From Rotaria macrura (taxonomy: Eukaryota; Rotifera; Eurotatoria; Philodinida; Philodinidae): DNA of 64,000 nucleotides. The translations under genes were made by a program, and so were the position numbers. Positions 52,401-64,000 of the stretch are shown piece by piece. The stretch's first letter is position 1; every line of letters begins with the position of its first letter. The notes beneath the pieces were generated by a model that saw only the letters and a list, made by a program, of their open reading frames with translations, made no database searches and was not told the DNA's origin. Location of the stretch: positions 46,995-110,994 of the forward strand of contig OENT01000468.1 of the NCBI GenBank assembly GCA_900239685.1, given 5' to 3'.

Positions 52401-55400
52401 TATTAATAATATTGGATATTGTTTCGCTTAATGAAGTGAGAATTTCTTTCCCGCGATTTGTGTGTTGTTCAAATTTAGTTTTAATAGCAGATTTTGATAT
52501 ACATCTTTCAAATTCATGTTCAAATTTATAGAATTCAGAAAGACGTTCTTTGTATGCTAGAATAAGAAAATTCGAATCATTATATTTGATTTTAAATTCA
52601 ACAAACCTTTACTGAATCCACTTCTCGTTGAAGTGCTTAAATCAATACTTCGATTTAACAAGGCTTCACGTGCGGAAATAAAAAAGAGTCGATGTTCGGC
52701 AGCTTCTTTTCGTTCGTAGAGATTCAATTCATCACATAGAAATTCTAAGCCTCGTTCAAGATGTTGTTGTTTCACCTAGATAATAAGTGAAAAATCAGAT
52801 TTCGAAAGAATAAGTTGAAAAAAGAAACGATTTATTTACCGATTCGACTTGTTCAGGTTCATTTTCAGTTGCATCCCAACGATTCATTAAAATAAATATG
52901 TTCGGATTTGATACATGTTTGGCAACATTATGTAAAAATTTCTTTTCCTAAAATTAAATTCATTTTCTTTTTCAAGAAAAACAGTGTTATCTTCGAGAAC
53001 TTACAGCTCCTGCTATTGTCGCTTCAGCGGATACAACAAGAACGAATACATCAGCATCTAAACAATAAGTTTCGATCCATTGATCAAGATTAGTGGAAAC
53101 ATCAATGCCAGGACTAAAAACAAAATTACAGTTTATCAATATATTGTACGAAATAAAAATTTTGTTAATTTTCTATCAATCAGTTAAATTTTCACATATA
53201 AAATATTATTCGAACGAAGGTGTCCCTATCTTGATCAGATGAAATCTTTCTCGTTACTTTCCAACATACGACTTCATGCATAGAAATGTGGGAGAATAGT
53301 TAGCATTAGCGATCTAGAAGCTTATGAAAAAATTGTCTTGGAAATATGCAATTTGTAAGTTATAGATAGCCAAACTTTAATAAGAACTCCAGGCCTCACG
53401 ATAGTTTTTAGGTGACCATTCCTTCAGATATATCGGTCAATAATAAAAGTCCACTGAAATTGAGAAAACAACGTTTGTGAAGATATTTTCATTAAGCCAT
53501 ATCTATACGAGCATGAATTTTATTTTCAAATGATAACGTAATAAACATATCCGTTATCATATCTTTGATTGTATTTGACGAAAGGAATCAATAGTTGAGT
53601 GAAACATGACAGTATTCAGCCTGCTATGAAATCATCATCGGTTGAAGTAAGTCACTCTTGCCATGTTCATTCGCATGATCGTTAAAAAGAAGTGTTATTC
53701 ATTATAATTGAAACTTGAGAACATTTTTGCATGCGAACCTGTTAAGTGAATTCCATTATTACTTTTGACTGCTTCTGTTTCGAAATAACTAAATTCTTAT
53801 TAGGACTAGATTATCATGAAAAAGGAATGTTTGTTAGCGATTGATTATTTTTTCAAGTCCTTGAAATTTATTTCTTTGAAAAGAGAATTGATGCCATTAG
53901 TGCTGGGACCAGTTCGATTCCGCTAATGGGATCAAACGTGCTGGTAACAACAGAAAATTCACAGGTTAAAATTTTAAAATAACTACTTTTATTGTTCTTT
54001 CAAGTATTAAGTTGATAAAATGGTACTATATATGTGAGCAATGTCGAATGTATATGAAAATAAAATTTTCCCAACACTTGCCTGTACTGTGGTGAAAATT
54101 CACGATATCGTAGCTCAATTTTTGTATACGTTGTTCATAGAAAGAGTTTTACTTGATTTCATGAAATATTACTCTATTGTATGAAGTAAAATTAAGGGGT
54201 CCGATTTTGTTTACCAAGGGTTAAGCTTTCATCGAACTGGAACAAACAACTTCTTAAAATTGCCAAAATATTTTGCCCCGATTTCTCTTTCATACTCAAT
54301 TAATTCTGTTCGAATGAAGTTTTCTTGAGAAAAAATGTCAATAGTACTAATGTCCCTCTAGGCAAAATCAGAAGTGTTTCAATTCCAACTGACAAAATAA
54401 TTTAAAAACATTTTGCAATAGAATAAAAACATGATTTTATTCCAGCACGTGCCATTGGAAACTAGCTATTTGATATTATTGCTATGATTTCTTGTGAACT
54501 AACCCAGCTAAAAACTTGATTTTATCAGAAGTGCATCGGTACCGTTAACCAAGAAAAACAAAAACATGATCGAAATCGATTGAGTGGAACTCGAGTTATA
54601 GATATTTTTCTTTTCTGGAAATAATTGTACAATGATTGTGTCCTTCAATCATATGTGCGTCGATACGCATAGAAAACTTTTCGACATTGAAGACGATGCA
54701 ACAATATATTGGCTAGCTAAACAGATTTTCAATCAATCAGCTCAAAAGCGATTTTTAACCGACCAGTTTTACAGACTTGTTATCTATTTCAACACTTGAT
54801 GACATACAGTTTGGATCTCATTAAATTTATGTCTCTTTTTTTCTTAGCATGATTCTCTTTTTGTGAAAATGTTTTTTCTTTTGCTAAAGAACAATGTTCA
54901 TAATCAGGGAGATTAAGTTCTTTTTATTTACTTGAAATCAACGTTCATCTAATTAAATTACGAGTATTCTACAATTTGTGTGTCAATATTCTTGCCAATA
55001 CTACGAAGTTAAAATGATATCGTATCATTTGGCTAGTGTGCAATGTTGAACAAGAACAATCTTCACGCAAATAGACTTGAGTCAAAAAGACAAAAAATAC
55101 CACATCTGCTTTGTGGAAACATGAGCACATAGATATATGCAAATGATCAGTAAAAACAGTTTCGTATAATAGAAAATAGTGCCTCTTTCCAGCTGATATG
55201 ATATCAAATGCCATGTGTCAGCAAGGTTAGCTCGTTTTCAGAAATTCGTCTGCATGGAAGTATTTTAAATAATCGAAATAATTTTTGAAGAAATTAACGA
55301 TATAGATACATTGATCGTACGCTATGATCATTTATCCATAATTATCACCAATGTCGATAATCATACGACAGTATGGAACGACATTTATCATGCCAGATTG

Positions 55401-57317
55401 ATAACATGTAAGATAAAAATAGGAATTCGAATGCAGAACAAATTTAAACTATCAATTTCAGCGTTCTCTTTGCTGCAGATACATGAATCTAATAGATACA
55501 ATGGATAAAAAATTATCTTGATTCTAAAGCTGAAAGAAATGAAACATTCAATTATCTTTCATCGATAAGTTTTCTGCAGTTTGGCATTGAAATAGACCAT
55601 TTTACCATAATATTGACAGCTTCGTCTATCGCGCTGTATCTGTTCTAGAAATGTTTGTCTTCCGTTTGTTAACGGCAACAAACAACATAAATCAAAATTA
55701 TAGCTTGGGAGAGATTTCTTTTCCTCATTCATTCTCTTCGTTAGATAAATTTACATCACTTACTCAATTTAAAAGAGAAATACACGTTTTGCGAAGAGAT
55801 TTAAATAAACGTTACCTATCGACTAGAACGACATCGTCTCGTATGAGACGACATTTTTCTTTGGGCCACAAAATTTTCACTAATGAATCCGAATCAAGTT
55901 TTCCTTTTGATAAAGCATTACCGATAGTGCTTAGGCTCTAAAAGTAGAACAATATATATATTGTCATAAACATCATGTTGCACATAATTCGTTGTAAAAC
56001 TTTAGCATTATTTTGTTTACACAGTACGCACCGTCATCATTGGAAAATATATTTATGAGCAGTGTAAGAAACAGGTTTAGGTTGATTGAAGTATCAAAAC
56101 TCAAGAAAGATCAAGTATTCTTCTAACTCACGAATAGATGAACCTTATGATATGATTGAATTTTATTCAAATGTTAATCCCTAAAGTTTAATATTGCCCA
56201 CTCAATTTAAAAATTACTGAATTCAAGTCAACATCAGGATATTTATTTATACTTGCGACATGAAAAATAAACCAAGTTAAATTAAATGATTAATGAATAC
56301 GGATTAAAAAAGTATTGCTAACAATACAGAGGTTTCAACATTCCACTTTTTCCCTATCGAGATGTGAATACTTATGCCCTTCACAGTTGTCTGTAGGACT
56401 AAGAAGCATGACTCTCGTTGTTAATAGTAGTAGTCGGCTCAAGTTAGTAAGAATTAAAACTAAAAACATCTGATCAACAAGCTTGCAAATCTATATTGTT
56501 ATCATTAAGTCGAATATACAAGATCAATTCTCTATTCTCAATTGTTTCCAACTTTACAATAAACACGGTTTAATAATGCCTATAGTTTGAGCGGCTCATG
56601 AACACTTAGTATGTATTTTTTTTTCTTACATTTACACTTTTTGGTTCGTCTGATCCTGGTATGAGTACTGATGCTTCGAATTTATCCGTTCCTTCAATCT
56701 GAAATCAGAAAGGAAATCGTTTGCTTAACTAATCGAATATCTATCTTTGGAAATTCAGTTCATACTTGAAGAAAACAATTCGTTGTATGTCCCATACCGA
56801 TAGGTAATATTCTTTCTCTTAGCATAGCATTCATAACTGTACTTTTTCCATTACTTGTTCTATAAATGAAATGAATTTTTTAAAATGCGAAATAGTGAAT
56901 TTCATTCACTTAACCTTCCAAAAAATACAACTTTCATATGATCACGTGAGATAATTGATAGTATCCGACTGACTTTGTCTTTTAATTGTTGTATTTCTTT
57001 ATATTTATCATTAGTTATTAAATTTTGATCATATTTTATTACATCTATATGAACAAAATACAAATTGAAGATTCTAATCGAATTATAGTAAACAAACATA
57101 CCACTTAAATATAAATTTGAATCATTTACATATGAAGCAATATTTTTAAATATTTCAGTAATAGTTATTTTTGCATGGGTGAATATTTTTAATGGAGAAT
57201 GACCATCTAGACAAAAATATATGTATAAGTATGTAATATAGTCTAATGTTGAGCTATATTACTTTGACGAATTGATCCGTATGATACAGGTTTCTCACGT
57301 ATAATACTGTCGGACAT
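49403..57317 (-). CDS. mfn: Mitofusin (mitochondrial outer-membrane fusion GTPase)
   Basis: Eleven exons join in phase to 732 residues, close to the usual 740-757: 57263-57317, 57102-57206, 56915-57044, 56766-56859, 56630-56698, 55816-55937, 53005-53113, 52840-52947, 52607-52775, 52226-52556 and 49403-50309. The dynamin-type GTPase has the P-loop GRTSNGKS (about 97-104), the switch GHTTNCF, the G3 motif DSPG (191-194) and the G4 NRWD (250-253). The SPLKIF motif near the N-terminus, the EKKFLHNV and EPEQVE stretches and the first helical bundle (KTKFEQHT) follow the family order. A hydrophobic hairpin-like double span lies at about 585-616, followed by the [13 protein letters not shown] motif and the C-terminal heptad repeat (VQQEL to FSKQYLSV). 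Mitofusins tether and fuse outer mitochondrial membranes using GTP. Introns of 0.7, 2.7 and 1.9 kb inflate the locus. The start is the ATG at 57317 ([15 protein letters not shown]), and no upstream in-phase alternative was seen. Confidence 0.95.
53890..53929 (+). repeat. Hairpin with tRNA B-box-like word inside a mitofusin intron
   Basis: In the 2.7-kb sixth intron, ccattag and ctaatgg form a perfect 7-bp stem around a loop that contains agttcgattcc, close to the RNA polymerase III B-box consensus. No A-box, acceptor stem or tail was found, so this is not an intact tRNA. A tRNA-derived relic or chance are both possible. Confidence 0.3.
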
Positions 57318-60300
57318 TATTATGTATCTAAAAACTATCCCAATAAAAACGAGTGATATAAATCGATATTATTTTTCTGAAAAGTAAAAGAAAATTAATC
57401 ATGAACATAGATCATTGAATTTTTCTTTGTGCAAAAATCTACGTTTCCTTCGATCCTATGATAAAAAGGACCATGATTCATTATTATTTTTTTACTAAGA
57501 CAGTTCAATTCATCTGTTGTTTACCATTTCTCGAAACAGAACGATTGCGTTTTCTTCATACTAGAGACAAAATAATTACTTTTCTATTTACAAGATAAAC
57601 ATATTAGCGTTGAAATTCTATAAACCAAGAGAATTCGATTTCTATGTAAATACCTTTATTTCGTATGAAAATAATATTTATTTGTTTTTCGAATATAAAA
57701 TGTAACAAAGGTCAAAGTACTGGTATATGAGACAATGATTGAAGGAAAATGTAAACGTAAAGTATGCTTCATCATAAAATCATCAGAACCTGAAATTTAA
57801 TCATTTTATCATTCGACATTTTCTATCCAACTAAGATGTTAAGCAAGAGGGCGCTCATGTATCTTTGCATAGAAATAAAATTTTCAATCATATTGACTAT
57901 ATGGTCGTCATCAAACTCTACCAAGAAACATATTCTGATTGAAATTCTTCTGTGATAGTCCTGATCAAGTAATGCATTTCATTACAATAGACTGAAAGAT
58001 ATAGGTTATATCAGCTAGATAAAATATTGTTTTGATAAACTGACAAGTCGTAAATCATATAGGTTATTTGTAAATTTAACATGTATCCTGTGCTATCTAA
58101 AGCAAAGTTTCAAGCAGACCAATATTATCTTGAAGTTTTCTCTATCACAATATTCATATCCTTGTTTTGTGTTAATTTCCTTCGCTTTTTGAAAAGTTGA
58201 TCCTTCAAGAAGAACAATAAACATATTTGAACCCGAAAACATTCTTCCAAATCATATAGTCAAAGAGACAACAATTGATCGATTGGAAATATATTATTTT
58301 TCTTCGATCCAAATATATAGTTAAGAAAATGTTGACTTTTAAAGTTGTATGCATCTTTGGATTTTCCATCTCGTTTCGATTAGCAACCGATCATAGTCGA
58401 CAAAAGTTGTGACTCTTGTTCAGACAATTGTACGGTATACTTTCTTCTTTAAAGGTAACGCTGTTATCATTGATAAAATCGACATGAGATGAGACAAGTT
58501 AAGATATCGAATCATTAAGATGAAACCACTGAATTTTTTACATGAACAAATGAATAATTGACTAACTTACAAATTCTGGTTTGCACTATAGGCAAGTTTT
58601 CATTCAAGCACTAAACTGATGTGCATCATTTAGAATCTTGAGAAGCTAAAATCAAAGAAGATAATTTCGATTAGTAACGTAGACTAACAAGGGTTCAAAG
58701 AGGTTCTACTCCCACTCTTTCTCTCATTCTCTTTGAAGACTCTTGCATCGGTGTCTTTTGAAATGCATGATCCAAACGTGTTAACGCTTCGTAAAATTCC
58801 ATGCTTTCCTGATAATCAATGAAGATTGAAAGAAATTAAAAACGAATTTCAACTATTGATATCAAACGAGGTCATGTAATTATTTCACATTTCTACTAAT
58901 AAACTTATTCTATGACGAGAAATCAATATGAGATTCTGTTTAAATCGTGTGAACCAATATCATATTCGTTAGTTTGATTGATTGTCTATTAGAAAATATA
59001 TCTTTACTTTATATTAAGTTATTTTAATATATAGACACTTTCAACTAGAAGATAACTATGTTGTCACTTCATTCATACCATGATGAAAATTATGAGTTGC
59101 CAATATTTTTGACCTAGAATCATTGCTACCTTGAGTGCTCTACAAGTTATTATGTTATGAGAATGCCGTAGAGTCACATTAAACTATCCGAACTCCTAGA
59201 TTGTTGTATGTTTCCTATTGCCTTGTACTTGAATAGATTGATAGGCTATTCTAATGAACACTCGCCATTACTTCAAAGGTAGACATCGTATGATATGGAA
59301 CAAATTTCCCGTTATAACAAAAGACTTCTCAAATAGCAAGGTAGTTGAGAAAAGATTGGAGATTCAATTTTCTCTTCGTTGATGAATCAAATAAAACATC
59401 TCACAAGCAATGAACGACGCTACAACAATAGAAAATTCTTCATACATGTCAAATTAACTGATAAACATGAGAATCAGCAATAAATTTTTATATTCTAACT
59501 ATTGTCTGTTATATTCAAATGTCTAGATTGTTTCGGTTTTTTTCCTTTGAAGACTATGTGATATTGTCTCAGACAAGACGGTACAACTTGTTTGTAGAAT
59601 GTCTACTTTTCTCGTTTGTACTTGAATTAAATAGAATCTAACCGAGAAAAAAATAGAAACATGAATATAATTGACAGTTGTTTGAAGAGGAGCAAAGTCT
59701 ATTTTTATGTTTATTGCGTTTGAATATAATTTTTCACTATAAAGAAGAATGTTTTACATTCGAAATCTCGGCTATTGTATTGAATCAATAAACAAAGAGA
59801 TAATCATCTTTTGAAACGATTCATTCAGCATTGCCTTAATGCAATAAACAAGATTCCCGTGCGTTCAGCAGAATATCTATTCTCTTGTGATTTCAATCAT
59901 CTGGTTTTAGTATCAATTATCTTGAACCCGACCCGGTTGATTCATGGAAGAAATATTTGCGTGGTAAAAACTGATGACGAATCACAAGTTTTTAATATTC
60001 TCTATGCCATATATATATATTCTTAAGCTATTCATATCACAAGCTTTTGCTTCAAGATAAAATTTTCGATGATAGTTTCTACTGAAAAGTATGTGTATGA
60101 TTTTCAGATACACTTGCATTGATCGATGATCACTTGACGAAATTCAACGATCTATTATTTTGTCTATACGTAGTTTTGTTTTTAATTTTGATTTATAATT
60201 GACTTTCGTTATGCAAATGATAATAAAATATTTTCTAGAATTGCTAACAATTAGAATACAAATAGAAGATTATTTTCATATGACTATATAAATATACATA

Positions 60301-60635
60301 TTCCAGAAATCTTCTGAATTAATTATGCTATATTGAATTATATTCAATCGAGAGATGATTTAGCTCGTCACATCGTATAGATTCTGATTACGGAATTCAA
60401 CGAGTTATGATATAGTGTATTTTTAAATTGGTACTCTTTGTTAATAATAGTGAAAGTTTCACCTCTTTGATTGAAATGAAATAAATATAAGAGTTGAATA
60501 TACAAACAAGCAGATTTCAATCGGAAATTCTTTTTTTATTGGAAGAATCTTCTAATCATAAATAAAAATATATATATGTGTGTATTTTTATTTATTATAT
60601 ATATTTAAGTATTTAATCGTTCTTAGTTTGTCTAA
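57318..60635. other. Intergenic, no gene seen
   Basis: A 3.3-kb AT-rich spacer between the mitofusin start and the end of the neuropeptide gene. On the minus strand aataaa-type polyadenylation words lie at about 60580-60600, just past the neuropeptide stop codon. No domain-bearing frame was found. Confidence 0.45.
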
Positions 60636-61175
60636 TCACATTGGCAGATTTCGTTTGCTTCGATAACGTGACACTGAAACTGGCCGAGGTCGATGTACAT
60701 GATAATCATAACCATCGACATAATATCGACCTTCAGCATCTAACATACGGTGTGGATTTGTTCGACTATTTGCCCACAGTAAATTATGAAACGCCCGTTT
60801 GCCAATACGTGGAAAAAAGACACTACGTTGGTCGATCAATCTCCATTGATTATCATTATTGTTATGTTCATCATTGTTTTCTTCACTACTAGTACTCGTA
60901 TTAGGATCTAGAAGGAAAGCAATCTCTTCACTAGGCGATGATGAACGACCAATTCGTGGAAATTTTGTTGTACGAATATAACGATCATAATGCGAAGGTA
61001 AACTTAATCCGAGTCGTTGATCGAATTGATTATTTGTTAATTCGTTGGAATCAACAACAAAAGCACACTAAATGATGTTGATATAGACACATATAATTTA
61101 GTATGAATTCTCATATGAAATGTGACTTACAGATGATTGAAAGAATATTACCATTAATAAGTAGAAGCAACTCAT
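60636..61175 (-). CDS. Neuropeptide precursor with two FPRI-amide peptides (PRXamide / pyrokinin-neuromedin U-like)
   Basis: Two exons, 61131-61175 and 60636-61067, are joined through a 63-base intron with a GTAAGT donor and TTTAG acceptor, giving 158 residues. Residues 1-17 (MSCFYLLMVIFFQSSCA) form a signal peptide. Two copies of a peptide ending Phe-Pro-Arg-Ile-Gly precede basic cleavage sites: TTKFPRI-G-R (48-56) and SVFFPRI-G-KR (97-106). Both are preceded by Arg (R47, R96), so processing would give two heptapeptides with C-terminal Ile-amide, the Gly supplying the amide. The spacer is acidic and Asn-rich, as is common in prohormones, and a later SKR near the C-terminus is another possible site. 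PRX-amide C-termini define the neuromedin U, pyrokinin and CAPA family, and PRI-ending members are known from nematodes. An in-frame ATG at 61229 would add 18 residues before the signal core. The start at 61175 is preferred because the signal peptide is then standard. Confidence 0.85.
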
Positions 61176-63333
61176 TTTTATTGTAGTTGCTGCTGTTGCT
61201 GATGATGATAATGATGATGGAATGAACATGATGAATTTTTCAAACAAGCTAATTGCTGATGACTTTATCTATTAAGAGAAATATAATGCAAGGAGTTGTA
61301 ATACGAATCTTCGTTTTTATAGCTTCAAAGTAGTTATGGAAATGAGATTTAAACAAGACTACCGAAATCTGTAGGAGGAAATGATAGGCGATGTAAACAT
61401 TGATGGCGACGAATAAAAAAAAGAAAAAGAGAATAGATGCATTGTTTTTTTTTTGAACAAATAAGAGCAAGCGAGAAAGAACTGTCTTTGAAATCGGAAA
61501 GGCAATCGATCGAGAACGATTCATTGTTAGTTCGATCGGAGATATGGACGTACATATTTTGTTCAATTAACTCAATTTTCTGAAAGTTATGCTTAATGAT
61601 TCTTTACAATCGTTAATACGAATAGTTGCTGTATTTACTTTTTATTCACACAGAGATATGAGTGTCTACTTCATAAGTTTTCAAATCAACATCAGCACAA
61701 CAATAAGGACAAGATATACACTACAAAAACATTTTCGTTTCTAATTAAAACAGAATTGATAGACGATTAATGTCAAACAAATGAATAGGATGCAAATTTT
61801 ATCTATACATCCTTCGTTAATTGGCCAAATGAAGAAGGAAAACTGATGCAAGAATAATTGATAATGCAATTTCATAGTAAATCCAAGACAAACCAGAATA
61901 TTAGCATGATTGACAATTCAAGATAATTATTTCGCACAATTCATAGGCGAAAATACTCTATGACATATATATGCGTATCTCAATTCACTAATACTTTCTG
62001 TTGAACACATTCGAACTAATGCATCGAATATCCTATGTTGTAAAATGATTTCCTTCCGTTGCTATTACCTACGGATGGAATCATTTCTTTTAACGAGAGC
62101 AACATTTTGAAAATTCATTAAGACCGATCCAAATGATGCTGTTCAAAAATAGTTAAACACACGGATATGCCACTGATCCAATGTGACTTTCATCGATAAT
62201 TTGAATAGAAAAAATTTTTACAATACAGAACAAACTCTAGCTTGAATGCCTGCACACTAAACGCATGCTACTTGTTCAACTTGATTGAATGAGAATCAAG
62301 TCATAATCATAAATAACGATCGCCAAGCATTTAGAATTAATCCACACCATTCTTGGAGGTTTGACTTAAAATACTTTTCTAGAAATTCAACTTGGAGTGT
62401 TTTCCAATTTTATCCTATGCACTATTGTCCTTGTTCCACTTCAAAAATCCTAAATTCAGCATTGCAGTTTCACGAGATATTCTTTCATTGATTAATGAAC
62501 ATTAAATAATAAATATTTTTAATATATCCTTAACAGTACGTTGACTACCACTATTTTTTGAAGCATATTTTATTCAACTGTATTCAATTCTGAGAATTCA
62601 TGATCAGTCGTCACTGTATAGATCAATGTATTTGATCATCATTTGCATATAAATCCATGAGAAAACTCTCATTTGGATAACAACCACGAGTTGATTTCAG
62701 TATTGAGATTTATTTAACAATTCTATTGAAAACAATGCATACATCTTTCTAGAGCTTTTGAGTGGAATTGAACTGTCGAGAAAAAATTGTTTGCCTACGA
62801 ACAAAAAAAAACGTTTTGGACTTCCCAAAAAACATCCCACAACATAGCATAACTATTCATAAGTTTGATACATTGTTAGTATAACTAGCACCTTATTTCT
62901 TTAACTTAATAATTCAAAAGTTTGATCTATGAACAACTAGATGATAATCAGTTGAAGTACTTCTAGACTTTGGCTGCATGAGGTGAAGTTCTTTCAAGAG
63001 GAAAAGGCTGATTTCGTATTCGTAGGATTTCTATTTGGATTCACTGGATTCTTGCCGTACTTTTAACATTAGAAAGTTTCTTATTGTACTTCAATACCTT
63101 CGTCTTATCCTTTGACATATAAATCAATTTGACTTTCAAGATGTCGGAGAGTTAAAATGTCTCATTAAATTATGCAAAAAAAGATCCGAAATCGGTATAG
63201 ATAAGTATCAAGCCAACTAGGACGAGTGAACGATTTTGTTTCTAATTATTCTATTAAAGAAGAGAAACGAAAACAAACAAACGAAAAAAGAATAAATAAC
63301 AAAGTGTCTTACCAAATTAGCCTATAGTACCTT
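61176..63333. other. Intergenic; presumed promoter of the neuropeptide gene at its left edge
   Basis: The 5' leader just above the neuropeptide start has CAT/TCA trinucleotide repeats (about 61195-61225). The minus frame at 61249-61566 overlaps no splice site and has no domain. Nothing else supportable was seen up to the partial gene at 63.3 kb. Confidence 0.4.
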
Positions 63334-63676
63334 CTATAAATCTAGTGGATGCTGTCTTCGTGATTCAGACCGGGGAAAAGCCGACGGTATACCACTGGTT
63401 CGCCGTTTAGTATAATGAGCAGTATACCGATCGTACCAATTACATTTCTAGAATGATGTATTTATTTATTAGAGACTATTACCATTTTCTTGTGCCACCG
63501 AAAAATTGAAAATTGACCGGTATTTACTTGCTGAGATTTCTCTTCTACGAAAGTTTCATCGAAACATGTTTGAGAAGCCTAAAAGAAAATCTTTAGAAAA
63601 TGCGCAGCAAACTGCGATTTCTTTTACCAGTTACTGTGTGAGCATCGTAGTCTGGCGTGAATAGATGTAAAATTCT
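63334..63676 (-). CDS. 3' end of an unidentified gene (three exons, 5' incomplete)
   Basis: Three short minus-strand exons join in phase with canonical splice sites: 63635-63676 (GTAACT donor), 63528-63578 (GTAAAT donor) and 63334-63447, ending in TAG. The resulting 68 residues include HLFTPDYDAHT, then CFDETFVEE, then KCNWYDRYTAHYTKRR, and end SESRRQHPLDL. The composition is protein-like, with two Cys and a basic Arg/Ser-rich tail. No start codon or signal peptide was found upstream. Earlier exons may lie at 63.7-64.0 kb or beyond the window. I do not recognise the family. Alternatives include a small secreted peptide, the tail of a membrane protein, or a small cytoskeleton-associated protein. 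Confidence is moderate because three independent splice phases agree. Confidence 0.5.
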
Positions 63677-64000
63677 CTATTTCCATGAAAAACTCGTAAG
63701 TTTGAAATATGAAAAATAAACGAACGAAAGAAGTTGATGCGTCGCAACTCGTGAAATTGAGTTGAGATATATATAAATAGTGCTCGGAATAAACTAATTC
63801 AAAAAATAAAGTTTTATATTGCATTTATTTGAAAACTAAGAAACAAGAGGATTTTTCTTCTTCAATGGAAATTTTCTGTAGCTGCACCAGAGATGTCCAT
63901 CGCGGCTGGTACTGTGCCGCTGCCGCGCCGCAATGAGTTCAGAAAAATCTGATTTTACCCGCTGCCGCTCCGTGATGCTCCAAAAAGTAAGCATTGCCGC
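63677..64000. other. GC-rich patch at the window edge
   Basis: From about 63890 the sequence turns GC-rich, unlike everything before it, with repeated gccgctgccgc-type words at about 63918-63935 and 63957-63975. On the minus strand a frame stays open from the window end to a TAG at about 63838 (for example WSITERQRVKSDFSELIAAR). It could be an upstream exon of the partial gene, a repeat-element end, or a different transcription unit. Confidence 0.35.

Noticed and set aside
31987-61175. The idea that the neuropeptide and the GPCR in this window form a ligand-receptor pair.
   Set aside because: PRX-amide peptides act on class A receptors of the neuromedin U type, while this receptor is class C, and proximity of 25 kb is no evidence of pairing.
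1-64000. Search by eye for tRNA genes, rRNA, CRISPR arrays, transposases, reverse transcriptases and viral remnants.
   Set aside because: None gave a pattern strong enough to report. The only RNA polymerase III-like word lies in the mitofusin intron and lacks the rest of a tRNA.

Overview
The window is AT-rich eukaryotic DNA. Genes are split by many short GT-AG introns (most about 40-90 bp, a few of 0.7-2.7 kb). The best pointer to the organism is the 12-15.7 kb gene. It encodes a short cytoplasmic tail, one membrane span, a threonine-run linker and a seven-fold FG-GAP/VCBS repeat ectodomain, an architecture I associate with bdelloid rotifers (Adineta/Rotaria). Bdelloid rotifer, perhaps a Rotaria species, is therefore the working guess. 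No sequence search was possible. All coordinates come from manual reading of splice phases.

Five genes are complete or nearly complete, and all lie on the minus strand. Right to left, in the direction of transcription, the order is as follows. There is a 3' end of an unidentified small protein (63.3-63.7 kb). Next is a two-exon neuropeptide precursor carrying two FPRI-amide peptides (60.6-61.2 kb). An 11-exon mitofusin follows (49.4-57.3 kb), then an 11-exon von Willebrand A / Sec23-type zinc-finger protein resembling the CpRas1-like family without a Ras domain (43.7-46.9 kb). After that come a 10-exon orphan class C GPCR of the GPR158/GPR179 type (32.0-36.4 kb) and a 13-exon coiled-coil protein with a 9-residue tandem repeat (27.8-31.2 kb). 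The FG-GAP protein is last (12.0-15.7 kb, first exon not found). Two weak gene candidates are noted: a minus-strand two-exon piece at 26.2-26.7 kb and a plus-strand multi-exon piece at 8.1-8.9 kb.

The rest (roughly 1-8, 9-12, 16-26, 36.4-43.7, 47-49.4, 57.3-60.6 and 61.2-63.3 kb) shows no gene I can support. It holds microsatellites (AC, AT, CTTT and AG tracts), one strong inverted repeat, and promoter-like low-complexity zones, most clearly at 4.3-6.5 kb and 36.4-38.8 kb. The genes do not form a pathway. They are a mixture of neuropeptide signalling, GPCR signalling, mitochondrial fusion, cytoskeletal or structural, and lineage-specific surface proteins. The most novel item is the PRIamide neuropeptide precursor.
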